A DNA stretch of 64,000 nucleotides, taken from assembly GCF_036373705.1 (NCBI RefSeq), contig NC_089851.1:51333470-51397469 (forward strand). Reading direction: 5' to 3'. Each line of letters begins with the position of its first letter. Positions within the stretch are counted from its first letter, which is position 1. This DNA is from Amia ocellicauda. Taxonomy: Eukaryota > Chordata > Actinopteri > Amiiformes > Amiidae. Position numbers and translations under genes: made by a program. Under the pieces are notes generated by a model. The model made no database searches. It saw nothing but the letters and a program-made list of their open reading frames with translations, and had not been told where the DNA came from. Below, piece after piece: positions 43,252-53,754 of this stretch.

Positions 43252-43824
43252 TTATGTTTGTAAACACATGATAAGACTATCTATTTGCATTACTTTCTCA
43301 TCCACACTTTCTAACAAGTCACTAAACCATCTTGAAGGTAGAGCGCATGTTTCTAGGCTATGCAAAAGAGTTTTCACTTCTTTCTCAGTCTGCTTGTTTA
43401 TACTCATTCCACGTAGGGTACGAGCAACACATAACAAAACGTTTAGCAAACTTGTGACACTTATTTTGTCGCATATAAGAGCTACACTACTCCAGACACT
43501 ACCTTGCTCATGATCTAAAGTTAGACAGATGTGATGTAGTTGGCTGGGGTCTCCTATCAGACAGGCTTCACATTTATCAACTAATTCACGGCCTATACAA
43601 TGTTTTAACACAAGGGCGACACTGGCCTTTACAGTATGTCTCATCACCAGTCTAACATGCTCATCCTGGTATTTACAATTATATCTCCCACCTTCACTGT
43701 CTGAATCAAAACTCTTGTGGGTTCTAGCAAGGCAAGAACAGAAGCATGCAATGGTCAGTCTTGTTCTGGGTCTTAAAGAGCCGACAGAGGAATCAATGTC
43801 ACTGGTGTCAGGGCCACCATTATT
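43252..43824 (-). pseudogene. Polinton left gene, Cys/His-rich exon
   Basis: Exon from an acceptor (CTTCATTAG at 43825) to a stop at 43252. The encoded protein has a serine/acidic block (FDSDSEGG), a Cys/His cluster (CEACLIGDPSQLHHICL) suggestive of zinc binding, and a helical C terminus (LLNVLLCVARTL, LPSRWFSDLLESV). The preceding exon ends in phase 0 and joins it in frame. I do not recognise the family. By position at the genome end it could be an early regulatory protein. Confidence 0.55.
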
Positions 43825-43920
43825 CTAATGAAGAGAAAAGAAAATAACACTTAAAACTGAAATGAGTCTCTAAGTAAATAAGCACATGACTATAGAAGGT
43901 TCTAGGGCCTTTATAGTTAC

Positions 43921-44100
43921 CTCTCTTTCTGCTGATTGCCCAACTCCCCCGTCAAAGTCAGAGGTGCTGTTTTCATCCTCACTGCCATGGTCAGGGTCCT
44001 CGTCATCATTGTCAGACTCATCAGCAGTGCTGACACCTTCATCTTCATCAGACATCTGGGCAGCTTCACCGGGGCTCAGGAGAGGAATTCCTACACCAGT
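43921..44100 (-). pseudogene. Polinton left gene, acidic exon
   Basis: A 180-base exon bounded by an acceptor (TTAACAAAAG at 44101-44110) and a donor (GTAACT at 43920-43915). It is open in phase 0 throughout and encodes a strongly acidic serine-rich stretch (MSDEDEGVSTADESDNDDED). Acidic stretches like this occur in viral early transcription regulators, but there is no specific match. Upstream exons would lie where the CR1 has inserted. Confidence 0.5.
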
Positions 44101-44285
44101 CTTTTGTTAAACAAACAAATAAAAAAATGTATTTAAATTCACTTTCTCGCTGAAATGTATACACACACACACACACAACCTTTTCTGTTGCAGGAGGAGC
44201 CAGGTGTGGCCTGTTAGGTGTGAATTGGGGGTAGGTAGACAAAAGCTACTTAAACAGCTGTTTCTCACTGACAAAATGTAGGCAG

Positions 44286-45292
44286 TTGACTAGGCAATTG
44301 GAACCAAGAGACAAAAAAAAAACAAAAAAACTAACATTTAGAAGCATGTGGCCACTACAGTGTCAGATTTGCAGAATGATTGCCTTCCTGCATGAACTCA
44401 TCCAAGAAAGTTTCATTTGTGAACATTGTCAACAGGTTGAAATCCTAGAGATCAAGGTTTGTGATCTTGAGGCTCAGCTTGTCGATCTGTGCTGTATTAG
44501 GGATATAGAAGAATTGGTCAATCAGCCCATGAGAGAGATGGTGTGCACTACAAAACCTAGGAGAGTTGAAACCTTAGAGCAGGACAGTGTAGAGAACTGC
44601 TGGGTTACAGTAGGTCGTAACCACAGAAAAGGGCATGCACAACACCTAGAGACACCCCAAGAGCTAGAATTGCTCAACAGGTTCCAACTGCTGGACACAG
44701 AGTTGGACAGTGACAGCTCAGAGGGTGATCTGGGGGCAGTTGAGCACCAGAGCACCATGGTGCACACTCCCCCCCAGAAGAGGGAGGTAGTTCTAGTAGG
44801 AGACTCAATTCTTGCGGTGTAGATCACACAGTGTTTTCTAGTGACAAGGAGACCCGCATGGTATCTTGCCTGCCTGGTGCTCAGGTTGCAGATCTCCCTA
44901 AACTAGTAGACGGGCTACTGGCCAAAGCCGGAGGGAATCCACTGGTCATGGTCTACATTGGAACCAATGACATAGGAAAAGGTAGGACAGAGGTTCTGCA
45001 AGACAAATTTAAAGAGTTAGGAACAAAACTAAACAGCAGAACCTCCACAGTAGTTTTCTCTGAAATACTTCCGTTACCACGTGCCAGGCCAGGGAGACAG
45101 GCAGAGATTAGAAAGTTTAACACATGGTTGAAAGCTTGGTGTAGGGAAGAGGGGTTTAGGTTTATAGAGCATTGGTCTTTCTTCTGTGATAGATGGGACC
45201 TGTACAAAATGGACAGTCTACATCTAAACAGAAGGGGGGCTAATGCATTGGGAGAGCGTATGTGCAGTGAAATTGAGAATCATTTAAACTAG
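44286..45292 (+). pseudogene. CR1 ORF1 with SGNH/GDSL esterase domain
   Basis: The N-terminal part has Cys-rich and coiled-coil-like segments (CQICRMIAFLHEL, CEHCQQVEIL). The esterase domain starts at VVLVGDSIL (GDS block), where a stop falls at 44820. It continues from 44831 with VMVYIGTNDIGKG (GxND block) and ends DSLHLNRRGANALGERM (DxxH block). Esterase-containing ORF1 proteins are known for CR1/L2-group LINEs. One stop codon and otherwise good preservation suggest a fairly young copy. Confidence 0.85.
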
Positions 45293-45378
45293 GAACCAGG
45301 GGGACAGGGAGCTATGACAATGGGAGATGTTCCTCTAAGGAAAGAAAACAAAGGGAACCCACTAGTAGGAAAGTCCTG

Positions 45379-46033
45379 AAATGTTTGTACATCAATGCCA
45401 GGAGTATAAGGAACAAGATGTTAGACTTGGAAGCCACAGTGCTGGCATGTGACTATGATGTTGTAGGAGTGACAGAAACATGGCTTACAGAAAATGATGG
45501 GGATGAATACAAGTTGGAAGGATACACACAGTTTAGGAGAGACAGGCAAAATCGAAGAGGGGGTGGGGTAGCATTATATGTCAAAAATGACATTGAGGCA
45601 GAAGAACTCATATTAGATCCCAGTAATGGAACAGAATCTTTGTGGGTGAAACTTTTGAACAAGAGATCTGGAGGATTAGTGGTAGGAGTGTGTTACAGGC
45701 CACCAAACTCAGATATTCAGCAAGATGTTGCATTGTACAGTGTAATCAGGACTGCATGTAGCAAGGATGTGGCTGTTATAATGGGATTTCAATTTCCCAA
45801 ACTTAGACTGGGAAAGCCCAGTGGGGACTACAGAAGCAGAAATCGAAATGGTTGAGATGGTAAATGACTGCTTTCTAACTCAGTTTGTTATTGAACCAAC
45901 TGGGGAGAGTGCATGTATTGACTTGATCTTTTCAAATGACCAAGACAGAGTCAGGGGGACAGTAGTTAGAGAACCAATGGCAAATTGTGATCACAATATG
46001 GTTAGCTTTGAGGCACTTTTAAAATATTATTAG
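45379..46033 (+). pseudogene. CR1 ORF2 apurinic-type endonuclease
   Basis: Frame 45385-45855 carries YINARSIRNKMLDLE, VGVTETWL, RRGGGVALYVK and GVCYRPPN. A frameshift near 45785 leads to the frame ending 46033 with CIDLIFSNDQD and CDHNMVSFEAL. Together they form the LINE AP endonuclease used for target nicking; the reverse transcriptase is absent. Confidence 0.88.
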
Positions 46034-46040
46034 AATATTT

Positions 46041-47126
46041 TATTGCCATGCTGGAATACCCATCCACGACCCATTTACAATGCCCTGGCTGAGGGAAGGA
46101 GGTTCTCACCCAAGATTTGACAGTACATGGCCCTGTCCATCGTCCCTTTAATGCGGTGCAGTTGTCCAGTCCCCTTAGCAGAAAAACACCACCAAAGCAT
46201 AATGTTTACACCTCCATGTTTGACGGTGGGGATGGTGTTCTTGGGGTCATTCCTCCTCCTCCAAACATAGCAAATTGAGTTGATGCCAAAGAGCTCAATT
46301 TTGGTCTCATCTGACCACAACACTTTCACACAGTTCTCCTCTGAATCATTCAGATGTTCATTGGCAAACTTCAGACGGGCCTGTACATGTGCTTTCTTGA
46401 GCAGGGGGACCTTGCGGGCGCTGCAGGATTTCACGGTGTAGTGCGTTACCAATTGTTTTCTTGGTGACTATGGTCCCAGCTGCCTTGAGATCATTAACAA
46501 GATCCTCCCATGTAGTTCTGGGCTGATTCCTCACCGTTCTCATGATCATTGAAACTCCACGAGGTGAGATCTGGCATGGAGCCCCAGACTGAGGGAGACT
46601 GACAGTTATTTTGTGTTTCTTCCATTTGCGAATAATCACACCAACTGTTGTCACCTTCTCACCAAGCTGCTTGGCGATGGTCTTGTAGCCCATTCCAGCC
46701 TTGTGTAGGTCTACAATCTTGTCCCTGACATCCTTGGACAGCTCTTTGGTCTTGGCCATGGTGGAGAGTTTGGAATCTGATTGATTGATTGAGTCTGTGG
46801 ACAGTTGTCTTTTATACAGGTAACAAACTGAGATTAGGAGCACTCCCTTTAAGAGAGTGCTCCTAATCTCAGCTCGTTACCTGTATAAAAGACACCTGGG
46901 AGCCAGAAATCTTGCTGATTGATAGGGGATCAAATACTTATTTCCCTCATTAACATGCAAATCAATTTATAACTTTTTTGAAATGCGTTTTTCTGGATTT
47001 TTTTGTTGTTATTCTGTCTCTCACTGTTTAAATACACCTACCATTAAAATTATAGACTGATCATTTCTTTGTCAGTGGGCAAACGTACAAAATCAGCAGG
47101 GGATCAAATAGTTTTTTCCCTCACTG
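46041..47126 (-). mobile_element. Truncated Tc1 copy (same family as 35591-37170)
   Basis: Matches 36085-37170 closely, including the transposase N-terminal frame ([15 protein letters not shown]), the hairpin (46800-46900) and the right terminus ending CACTG before TA at 47127-47128. The other terminus and the catalytic C-terminal part are missing. The left boundary joins CR1 sequence. Confidence 0.9.
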
Positions 47127-47193
47127 TATGTGATAAAGAGGTGTTTTTCACCCTTGCTTTAAGATGCATTACTATTTATGTACAGCACAATTA

Positions 47194-47374
47194 GGCTGGG
47201 ATTAAATCTAAACTTTGACCCACCCGCTAATAGAAAACTACAGAACTGTACTCAGTTGCAGCTTCATTTTTAGTAAGATGCCATTTTCTTCTAATCATAA
47301 ATGTAACCACTATGATGTACAGGTTTGTAGTTTGCTATTAGCGGGTGGGTCAAAGTTTTGATTTAATCCGGCCG
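47194..47374. mobile_element. Harbinger-type MITE, complete copy
   Basis: A 181-bp palindromic element with termini GGCTGGGATTAAATC and GATTTAATCCGGCCG, flanked by TTA on both sides (47191-47193 and 47375-47377). The inner arms contain GACCCACCCGCTAATAG and CTATTAGCGGGTGGGTC. Termini resemble those of the Harbinger element at 33646-38589, which is a plausible source family. Confidence 0.85.
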
Positions 47375-49123
47375 TTAGTCAGATATCAATTCGTTATTTT
47401 AACTTTTTTTATAAAGGTGACCTGCCTGGTATGACCTGAGTTATGGGGATAATGTTTCTATCTCTCACAAATTTAATAAGACAATTGAAAAAAGTAATAG
47501 TTTAAGAATATATACACAGATATATATACCATTGTTTAAAAGAAACTCACCTATCTACCCACTGGTATTGGGCCTTTTCTACACCAGCACCTTCATATCT
47601 GTTCGCTAATCTGCATTCCAACTGCACCATCACCCAGGAAAGGATCATCCAATTCTCATTCATAACAGCGTAGGATGACATGGTGTCAGATGTCAACTTA
47701 ATTTTTCTGGCAACTTTCCTGGTGTGGTCAGATCTCATTACTTGCCCAAATGTGCCCTGTGTAAACTTGTTGATGACTGACTCTAGACATTGATGCTTCT
47801 GTATCAGACAATCAGTAAAATGTTGGTATACCTCAGAGAAAGTTTTTCCAGCCATTGTGGATTGTCAGCAAACCAGTGCTTTTTTCATGCTTTACAGCAC
47901 AGTCTGGATGTAAATATATAATATTGACCACTGATGCCAACAATCACTCTGGGTCTTCCCACCCCAGATGAGACTATCAGTGGCTGAGAACATCCATGTA
48001 AGCAGCGAAGTGTGAAATTGTTTTTCAACCTGCTCATAATGGTACTATCCTCAGGTTTCCAAATAAAGAATAGGTGGAGCTGAAAATACTTTAGTCAAAA
48101 CAGCGAAACACTGTTCATTGGGAGACATACAGGATGCGATCCAGGCCACAGTCCCAAGGCTTCTAATTCTGTCTTCATCCACACCTTCCACTCTTGAGAA
48201 CATCTCCAACCCTTGATTCCTTTATCAAAACTAATTGTGTGAGGAGAAGCAAATGATGACACTTGTATGGAAGTAGGTGGTAGGGGTGTACCTTTAGGCA
48301 AAATATATGAATAATTTTTAGTCCAGACCACAAAGCTTGCACAGTACACAACTATTTTCTGTAATGGTGCGCTGGCAATGGCACTCACAGTCACAGACTC
48401 TGTACCTGCATAAAATATAAAATATCAGTATCTTTTTATAGTGTTTAATTTTTTTCTAAACTGGTAATTATTTAGTGTAAAAGATTAAGAAAAACATGTA
48501 TATAGTGACAGTACAGACAAAAACTTAGGTTTGTGAAACAACAAAAGCAATGAATTGTGTATTTGTATGCATGTGCACATAATGATGATTTCAGTACACT
48601 TATCAATTAAATGTAAATAGCATACCTTGTGCTTGACCAGATGGAGCCACTTCTGACACCATTGATAACAGTGGTGATGTAGGCTTTACAGGTGGACTTA
48701 TGTTTTAAATACAAAGAAATGTTTCAAATGAAAGTTATGTTTATTAAGATTATGCAAGTAATACATATTTACAATCTGACTGGCATACATCCTTGTTGGT
48801 AGTGTCACCTCCAGGTGGTCTTGATACTGTAGAATTAGATCGTTCTGAATGTATTAAAAAAAGTTTATTCATATTCTTACTGTGAAGCAGATTAATTGTT
48901 AGTGTTAGTATTAGTATGGCAATAACAATATTCCATGTTTAAAGTTTTTATCTTTGGTTGTGCCACCTTATTCACTAATAAGATAATTTCTATGTGAAAT
49001 GAACATAGATAACTTGTTTCACTTTTGACTAGTTTCAAAATCAAAATAACATAATAAACGTTTATTTACAAGCTTGTGCAGTAAATTTAGATGGTGATAT
49101 ATCTATCATTACCTTTTCCAGGT

Positions 49124-49920
49124 ATTCATGACCACTGACAGGTGAAGTGAATAACACTGATAATCTCGTTATCATGGCACCTGTCAGTGGGTGGGATATA
49201 TTAGGCAGCAAGTGAACATTTTGTCCTCAAAGTTGATGTGTTAGAAGCAGGAAAAATGGGCAAGCGTAAGGATCTGAGTGACTTTGACATGGGCCAAATT
49301 ATGATGGCTATACGACTGGGTCAGAGCATCTCCAAAACTGCAGCTCGGGTGTTCCCGGTTTGCAGTGGTCAGTATCTATCAAAAGTGATCCTAGGAAGGA
49401 AAAGCAGTGAACCGGCGACAGGGTCATGGGTCGGCCAAGGCTCATTGATGCACGTGGGGAGCGAAGGCTGGCCCGTGTGGTCCGATCCAACAGAAAAAGT
49501 TAATGCTGGTTCTGATAGAAAGGTGTCGGAACACACAGTGCATCACAGTTTGTTGCGTATGGGGCTGCATAGCCGCAGACTAGTCAGGGTGCCCATGCTG
49601 ACCCCTGTCTACTGCCGAAAGTGCCTACAATGGGCACGTGAGCATCAGAACTGGACCACGGAGCAATGGAAAAAGGTGGCCTGGTCTGATGAATCACGAG
49701 TTCAGGGTGTTGACTTGGCCTCCAAATTCCCCAGATCTCAATCAAATCGAGCATCTGTGGTATGTGCTGGACAAACAAATCTGATCCATTGAGGCCCCAC
49801 CTCGCAACTTACTGGACTTACAGGAGTCCATGCCTCGACAGGTCAGGGCTGTTTTGGCGGAAAAAGGGGGACCTACACAATATTAGGCAGGTGGTCATAA
49901 TGTTATGGCTGATTGGTGTA
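49124..49920 (+). mobile_element. Tc1 element with internal deletion
   Basis: Starts at a block ATGACCACTGACAGGTG and ends ...GGTGGTCATAATGTTATGGC, matching inverted ends. The frame starting [20 protein letters not shown] at 49255 covers the DNA-binding domain and reaches WSDESR (first catalytic aspartate). It then jumps directly into the region of the third acidic block, in another frame, ending RAVLAEKGGPTQY-like. About 200 bases including the second aspartate are missing. Confidence 0.85.
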
Positions 49921-50035
49921 TATCTAGTAAATAGAAAATATTTAAGTATTTAATTTTTGTTTTTAACTTCATGACATTCGTTACTACTTGAAGTAGTGAA
50001 GTAATTACATGCCTGGTTCTTGTGGGGGAGGCACA

Positions 50036-50135
50036 GACACTGTTGAGGGAACAGAAACAGCCCGAGGGGGCACAGACACCATCGAGGGAACAGAAACAGC
50101 CCCAAGTAGCACAGACACTGTTGAAGTAGCTCTAG
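50036..50135. repeat. ~30-bp minisatellite
   Basis: Three diverged copies of a unit containing GCACAGACACYRTTGAGGGAACAGAAACAGCCC. On the minus strand it encodes a SVP-rich repeat in the transposon-like gene above. Confidence 0.75.
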
Positions 50136-51484
50136 AAAAAAGATCCCTTTTCCTCTGCAAGTAACTTTGTAGCTTATGCATTTTTGTCCCCGGTACACAT
50201 TTTCTGCTGAGAATAAATGCAGCATAACCATCGGCTTCGCTTTATCGAAATCTCTCTCCAGGTGTCTTCAGCGCGCACCCCAAATCCAACAAGATTGTCA
50301 TCTTCAGATTTCTCAGGTCCCATTGGCACATCTTTCTTGTGCGTTTCAAATTTCAGAAGATCCTCAATTTTGTTGTGGCTCAGTGCATAATCAATGAATG
50401 ACATTAAACTGTCCTTACTGTGTCCTTGTGAAGAAGGAAACCTTTAGCTGTTTCCTCCTGTACATTTGTGATCAGGTACATGGTGTAACCGACATCATTT
50501 TCCAGAAGCCATCTGAATGATTTCCCCTAATATCAGCCAAAGTCGGCGCAGTTGGTCTTTGAGACCTTTTTGGATCACGTGCGGAACAGACCAGGGAGGC
50601 GCCAACCATGACTCATTTCAAAAAGGGCAAAAGGAGCACTGTTTTTATTGTTTGAGTATTTTACATTACGAAAATTAAACATACAAAGTTTTAATACTCA
50701 TGATTAAAAACTGTTTTTAAAAAACAATTCTAAAATCATTTCTGAAACTTTTAAAATCCTTAAAAGTTTTAAACAGAACAAGTGAATTCAAAAGTGTGTT
50801 AAATATCAAAACAATTTGTATTAAATATGGCAAACTGCCAAAATAACTATAATGAAAAAAAAAACATCTGATGTGTTGTTTTAAAACATGTCAGCACATC
50901 AGACAAACCATAAACATAAAAAAAAACCTCAAAACCCTGTGATTTAAAACCATTTAAAACAAAGACCATAATCAGTCTTTATAAAATTAAAATCAACAAT
51001 CCTGCAGAGGAGGCCCTCACAGTCCTGATAGAGATGTTCTTTCTATGCTTCCCAGTGCTGATGCTCCACTCCGGACCGGTTCCTGTCTCTGCTGTGCTAA
51101 CTCCTCTCCGCAGGCCATGGTTGCCTCGCCGGCACCCTCAATCTGTGTGGATGGTGCCTAGGCGCCGGCGCCTCGGCTCCTCACAGACCTGCAGAGAGAG
51201 AGAGAGACAGAGAACCAGTCTGGGTGCACATGGGAAGCTTCACTCACGTCTGTACTCCTGAGACCAGCGTGTCAAGTCGGACTCTGCTCCTGAGGAGCAG
51301 CCCTGAGGTGGGGGCCCAAGGACCCCTGGACCAGACTTATTAGGAGGAGGAGTGCCTTTTACCCCCCCCCTCACCACCTTTGATCTTCTTAACAAGAGGG
51401 ATGGGGTAGTTGGGGTATCTCTTCCCCTCTCTCTTCCTCTCCTTTGGCCGTCTGGCCAACTCCTCCTCTGTCATGGAGGCTTTG

Positions 51485-51630
51485 GCCCCTAACATCGAAT
51501 CCTGGGTGGGGCAGTGCAGTTGTACCCTTGAGCAAGGTACTTCACTTAGATTGCTCCAGTAAAATGCCCAGCTGTATAAATGGGTACAAATGTAAGTCGC
51601 CCTGGATAAGATTGTCAGCTAAATGACAAA

Positions 51631-51679
<49 letters not shown>

Positions 51680-51681
51680 TA

Positions 51682-51712
<31 letters not shown>
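51485..51712 (+). repeat. L2-tail SINE with long (AAT)n
   Basis: Contains TTGAGCAAGGTACTTCACTTA, CAGCTGTATAAATGGGTA and GTCGCCCTGGATAAGATTGTC, the conserved 3' domain of fish L2-mobilised SINEs. An AAT array (51630-51710) with one interruption follows. It is nested in the Tx1 copy. Confidence 0.85.
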
Positions 51713-51713
<1 letters not shown>

Positions 51714-51887
51714 GCAGGGACCCCTGGGTGAGACCGTGGCCCTGCCGCTCCTCTATCCCCCTTCTCCGAGGTGGCTAGAGGAGGCACCCTTCTGTGCTGG
51801 CGGTTTCGACACCTGTGTGGCGCCGATATTCCTGTCCTTTGCCTTTCTTTCTATACGAGCCAGCACCTGATCTAATTCACCCTCCAG

Positions 51888-53012
51888 CTACAACGGTTCC
51901 AGGGCTTTCTTTCTCACCTGCCTGTCGCAGCTGGAGGGAGGGCTGGCTCTCTTCTGCAAGACGGTCTCACCTACACTATCTTTCGACCCGGTTCCCGAGG
52001 CTCTGCTCTCCACTCTCACACATGGAGGAGCGGTGGGTCTGGTTTTCTTTTCAGCGGTTTTCAGGGGGCTGGTCCACCAAGGCAGGGCCCGATGTTCCGT
52101 TTTTGCTGGAGGAGGGAGTGGAACTTCTGCCTCGGCTCCAGCGAGGGGTGGGCCGGGGGGAGCTCGACTATCTTGGGCTGCCTCCAGAGAGGAGACATTA
52201 TTCGGGTTCTTGGCAGATTTCTCCTCTCTGTCCACCACTTTTCTCTTTTTATTGCTCACCTTCACCCAACCCCCCCCTTCTGACTGTTACCCCTTTCTCT
52301 TAAGTGGTTCCTTTGGGGTAGGGGGAGGTTCTGGAGCCAGGTCATATATCTTTTCTTCTTCTCCCTCTCCCTCCTCCTCCCGCGCCGGGCCTCCCTCATG
52401 TTCCGGCTCAGGGTCCAGAATGGAATCGTGAGAAGGGAGACCCAACTCTATTTGTGTACGACTGGAGGCAGTTCTTATAGATATGGCCCCCCACAGCTGC
52501 AGAGGTAGTAGAGTAACTTTTCTCTGCAGGCGTGTGTCTGGTGACCTCCTCTACACTTACACGTGCACTGGGCAACAACGGGGTCTCGGCCCTGACACCG
52601 CCTGCAGAGTTTTGGCATCCCGTCATAGTAGACCAGCCCCCTAGCTTCTCTGATCTGTATAGTATTGGGGAGGTGGCAGACCTTCTCTGGATTCTCCACG
52701 CTCCGCCTCAATCGAATCCGGCACTGCCACATTCCCCCCACACACCGTCCACATCCAACATCCAACTATTCGAGTGGAGAGCTCACTGAACCTCGCAAGC
52801 CAGATCTTCACGTCCTTGCCTGAGAGCATCTCACAGAAAAATTGCACAGTCACTATTCTATAGCAAATATCCGACAGGATTATCATCGCAAAACCCGCCA
52901 GCTCCCTGTATTTCTCCCTTCTATACACGCTGTAGCACTCCTCTAGCAAATCATGGTTGACAAAGCTTACCTCGAAGAAGTCTTTGTCTTTATGCGGCAG
53001 CTTCACCAGCAA
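51888..53012 (-). pseudogene. Tx1-type ORF1 (gag-like, zinc knuckles)
   Basis: The N-terminal frame (53012-52750) has FFEVSFVNHDLLEECYSVYR and ends near VGCWMWTVCGGNVAVPDS. A shifted frame (52765-52475) contains LVYYDGMPKLCRRCQGRD and CKCRGGHQTHAC, zinc-knuckle-like modules that bind nucleic acid in LINE ORF1 proteins. A further frame (52265-51888) is lysine/proline-rich. Layout fits L1/Tx1 ORF1. Confidence 0.65.
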
Positions 53013-53482
53013 AGCCCATACCTTTTTGCAGGACCTCCCTGCTGAACTGGAGTCTTGACATCCGCTTGTCTCCTAAACTAAACAAAGGAACAGAAAACTA
53101 GAGGTAGGTCTCCTGCTGGTGGTGGAGGTTCCAGTGGATTGATGTCAGTGAAAAGGTCTGACTGGAGTCACTGCTCCAGTGGGCTGCGCTGCTTCCCGCT
53201 GAGACCTGGTCCTGGTATCCCGTGGGGTGCTGCCTTCATGAAGCCTGCTCTTCGGTCCCACTGGTCCAGGCAGGACCTTCAGATGGTTCATCCTCAGCTG
53301 GGCCTCCCTCGCACCGGAACAGGAACACCGCTGGATCAGGAACTCCAAAGGATTCTGGGTCGCCGCCACACTGCCTCTGCTGAAAAAAAAAAAGACAAAT
53401 GCCAATCTCTGCAAAGTCTACTCCATGTCCTCCTTCAGGTGGTGAAGAGAAACCCAATTCCAAGATAAAGGAGCACTGGCTA

Positions 53483-53564
53483 TGTCAAAAGCAGGAATCA
53501 AACCCATGCCTCTAGGGGAAACTACAACCTAACCGAACACCTTCGACCACTTGGCCATCCTGAC
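53483..53564 (-). pseudogene. tRNA-Leu pseudogene (CAG type)
   Basis: The minus strand resembles vertebrate tRNA-Leu(CAG) from GTCAGGATGGCCAAGTGGTC to the 3' end, with the long variable arm (TTTCCCCTAGAGGCATGGG). The anticodon stem is mismatched and one base short, with loop reading near TAG, and the 3' acceptor (TTTTGACA) mispairs. It is decayed. Confidence 0.7.
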
Positions 53565-53676
53565 CACCCAGGAGGGTGCTAGCAAAATGAGTAGCAGTCA
53601 AGGACTGCCTTCCGGAGCTTGAGCTGACTGAAGGACACTCACAATGTGGAATAAAGCAGGCAGGGGAGGCAGCGAT

Positions 53677-53754
53677 GCTGCCCTCAACTTTTAGAACTGG
53701 AAAAAGACGTGGCGGAAGATATGGGGGCTGCAAGGGCAGCTCCTCATTAGAATA
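53677..53754 (+). repeat. 78-bp direct repeat, left copy
   Basis: Identical over 78 bases to 54349-54426. It includes the 5' flank and first 13 bases of tRNA-Asp (TCCTCATTAGAAT). The two copies bracket a 594-bp insertion and look like an unusually long target-site duplication. Confidence 0.85.

Larger units (their letters stand above)
42104..44160. mobile_element. Second Polinton, left end only
   Basis: Begins AGTAGTGATAATGGCAGCTT and follows the left terminal repeat and first gene of the 16-kb Polinton for about 2 kb, including the tandem ~34-bp and ~21-bp subrepeats (42120-42400) and the AT-rich inner repeat. Beyond the leftmost gene it is interrupted by a CR1 LINE (44165 on). No right end, polymerase, capsid or integrase gene from this copy was found. 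Confidence 0.88.
44165..46040 (+). mobile_element. CR1-type LINE, 5' part (UTR, ORF1, endonuclease)
   Basis: A LINE starting with a 5' UTR (44165-44285), then an ORF1 with an SGNH esterase, then the endonuclease half of ORF2. It ends at about 46040, where a truncated Tc1 copy begins; the reverse transcriptase is missing. It lies inside the intron region of the second Polinton's left gene. Confidence 0.8.
47551..50600 (-). pseudogene. Decayed multi-exon transposon-like gene (uncharacterised fish family)
   Basis: Several coding blocks in order on the minus strand. 50600-50020 holds WLLENDVGYTMYLITNVQEE, SFIDYALSHNKIEDLLKFE, DDNLVGFGVRAEDTWREI and CVPGTKMHKLQSYL in changing frames, plus a short serine/valine/proline repeat. 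A small exon at 48705-48628 has splice-like ends. 48409-47551 holds EWKVWMKTELEALGLWPGS, HQCLESVINKFTQGTFGQVM, SSYAVMNENWMILSWVMVQ and YQWVD, then a donor GTGAGT at 47550. The family appears often in fish genomes and looks transposase-related (the WVDRD-like acidic motif), but its function is not established. A Tc1 element (49124-49920) sits inside an intron. Frameshifts make it a pseudogene. Confidence 0.5.
50642..53466 (-). mobile_element. Tx1-type LINE copy, 2.8 kb, inserted beside tRNA-Leu
   Basis: Bounded by the exact 12-bp direct repeat AAAGGAGCACTG (50630-50641 and 53467-53478). The empty form of the target is visible downstream of the related tRNA-Leu at 57919-57945. On the minus strand the copy has a 5' region, an ORF1 (53012-51888) and an A-rich 3' end (50640-51000). 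ORF2 is absent, so the copy is internally deleted or a non-autonomous derivative. An L2-type SINE with an AAT tail is nested at 51485-51712. Confidence 0.75.

Noticed and set aside
51542-51787. Polytyrosine frame
   Set aside because: Comes from the AAT microsatellite of an L2-tail SINE.
52092-52283. Plus-strand frames of 60-170 codons across 51790-52440
   Set aside because: They are antisense to the Tx1-type ORF1 on the minus strand, which has zinc-knuckle motifs.
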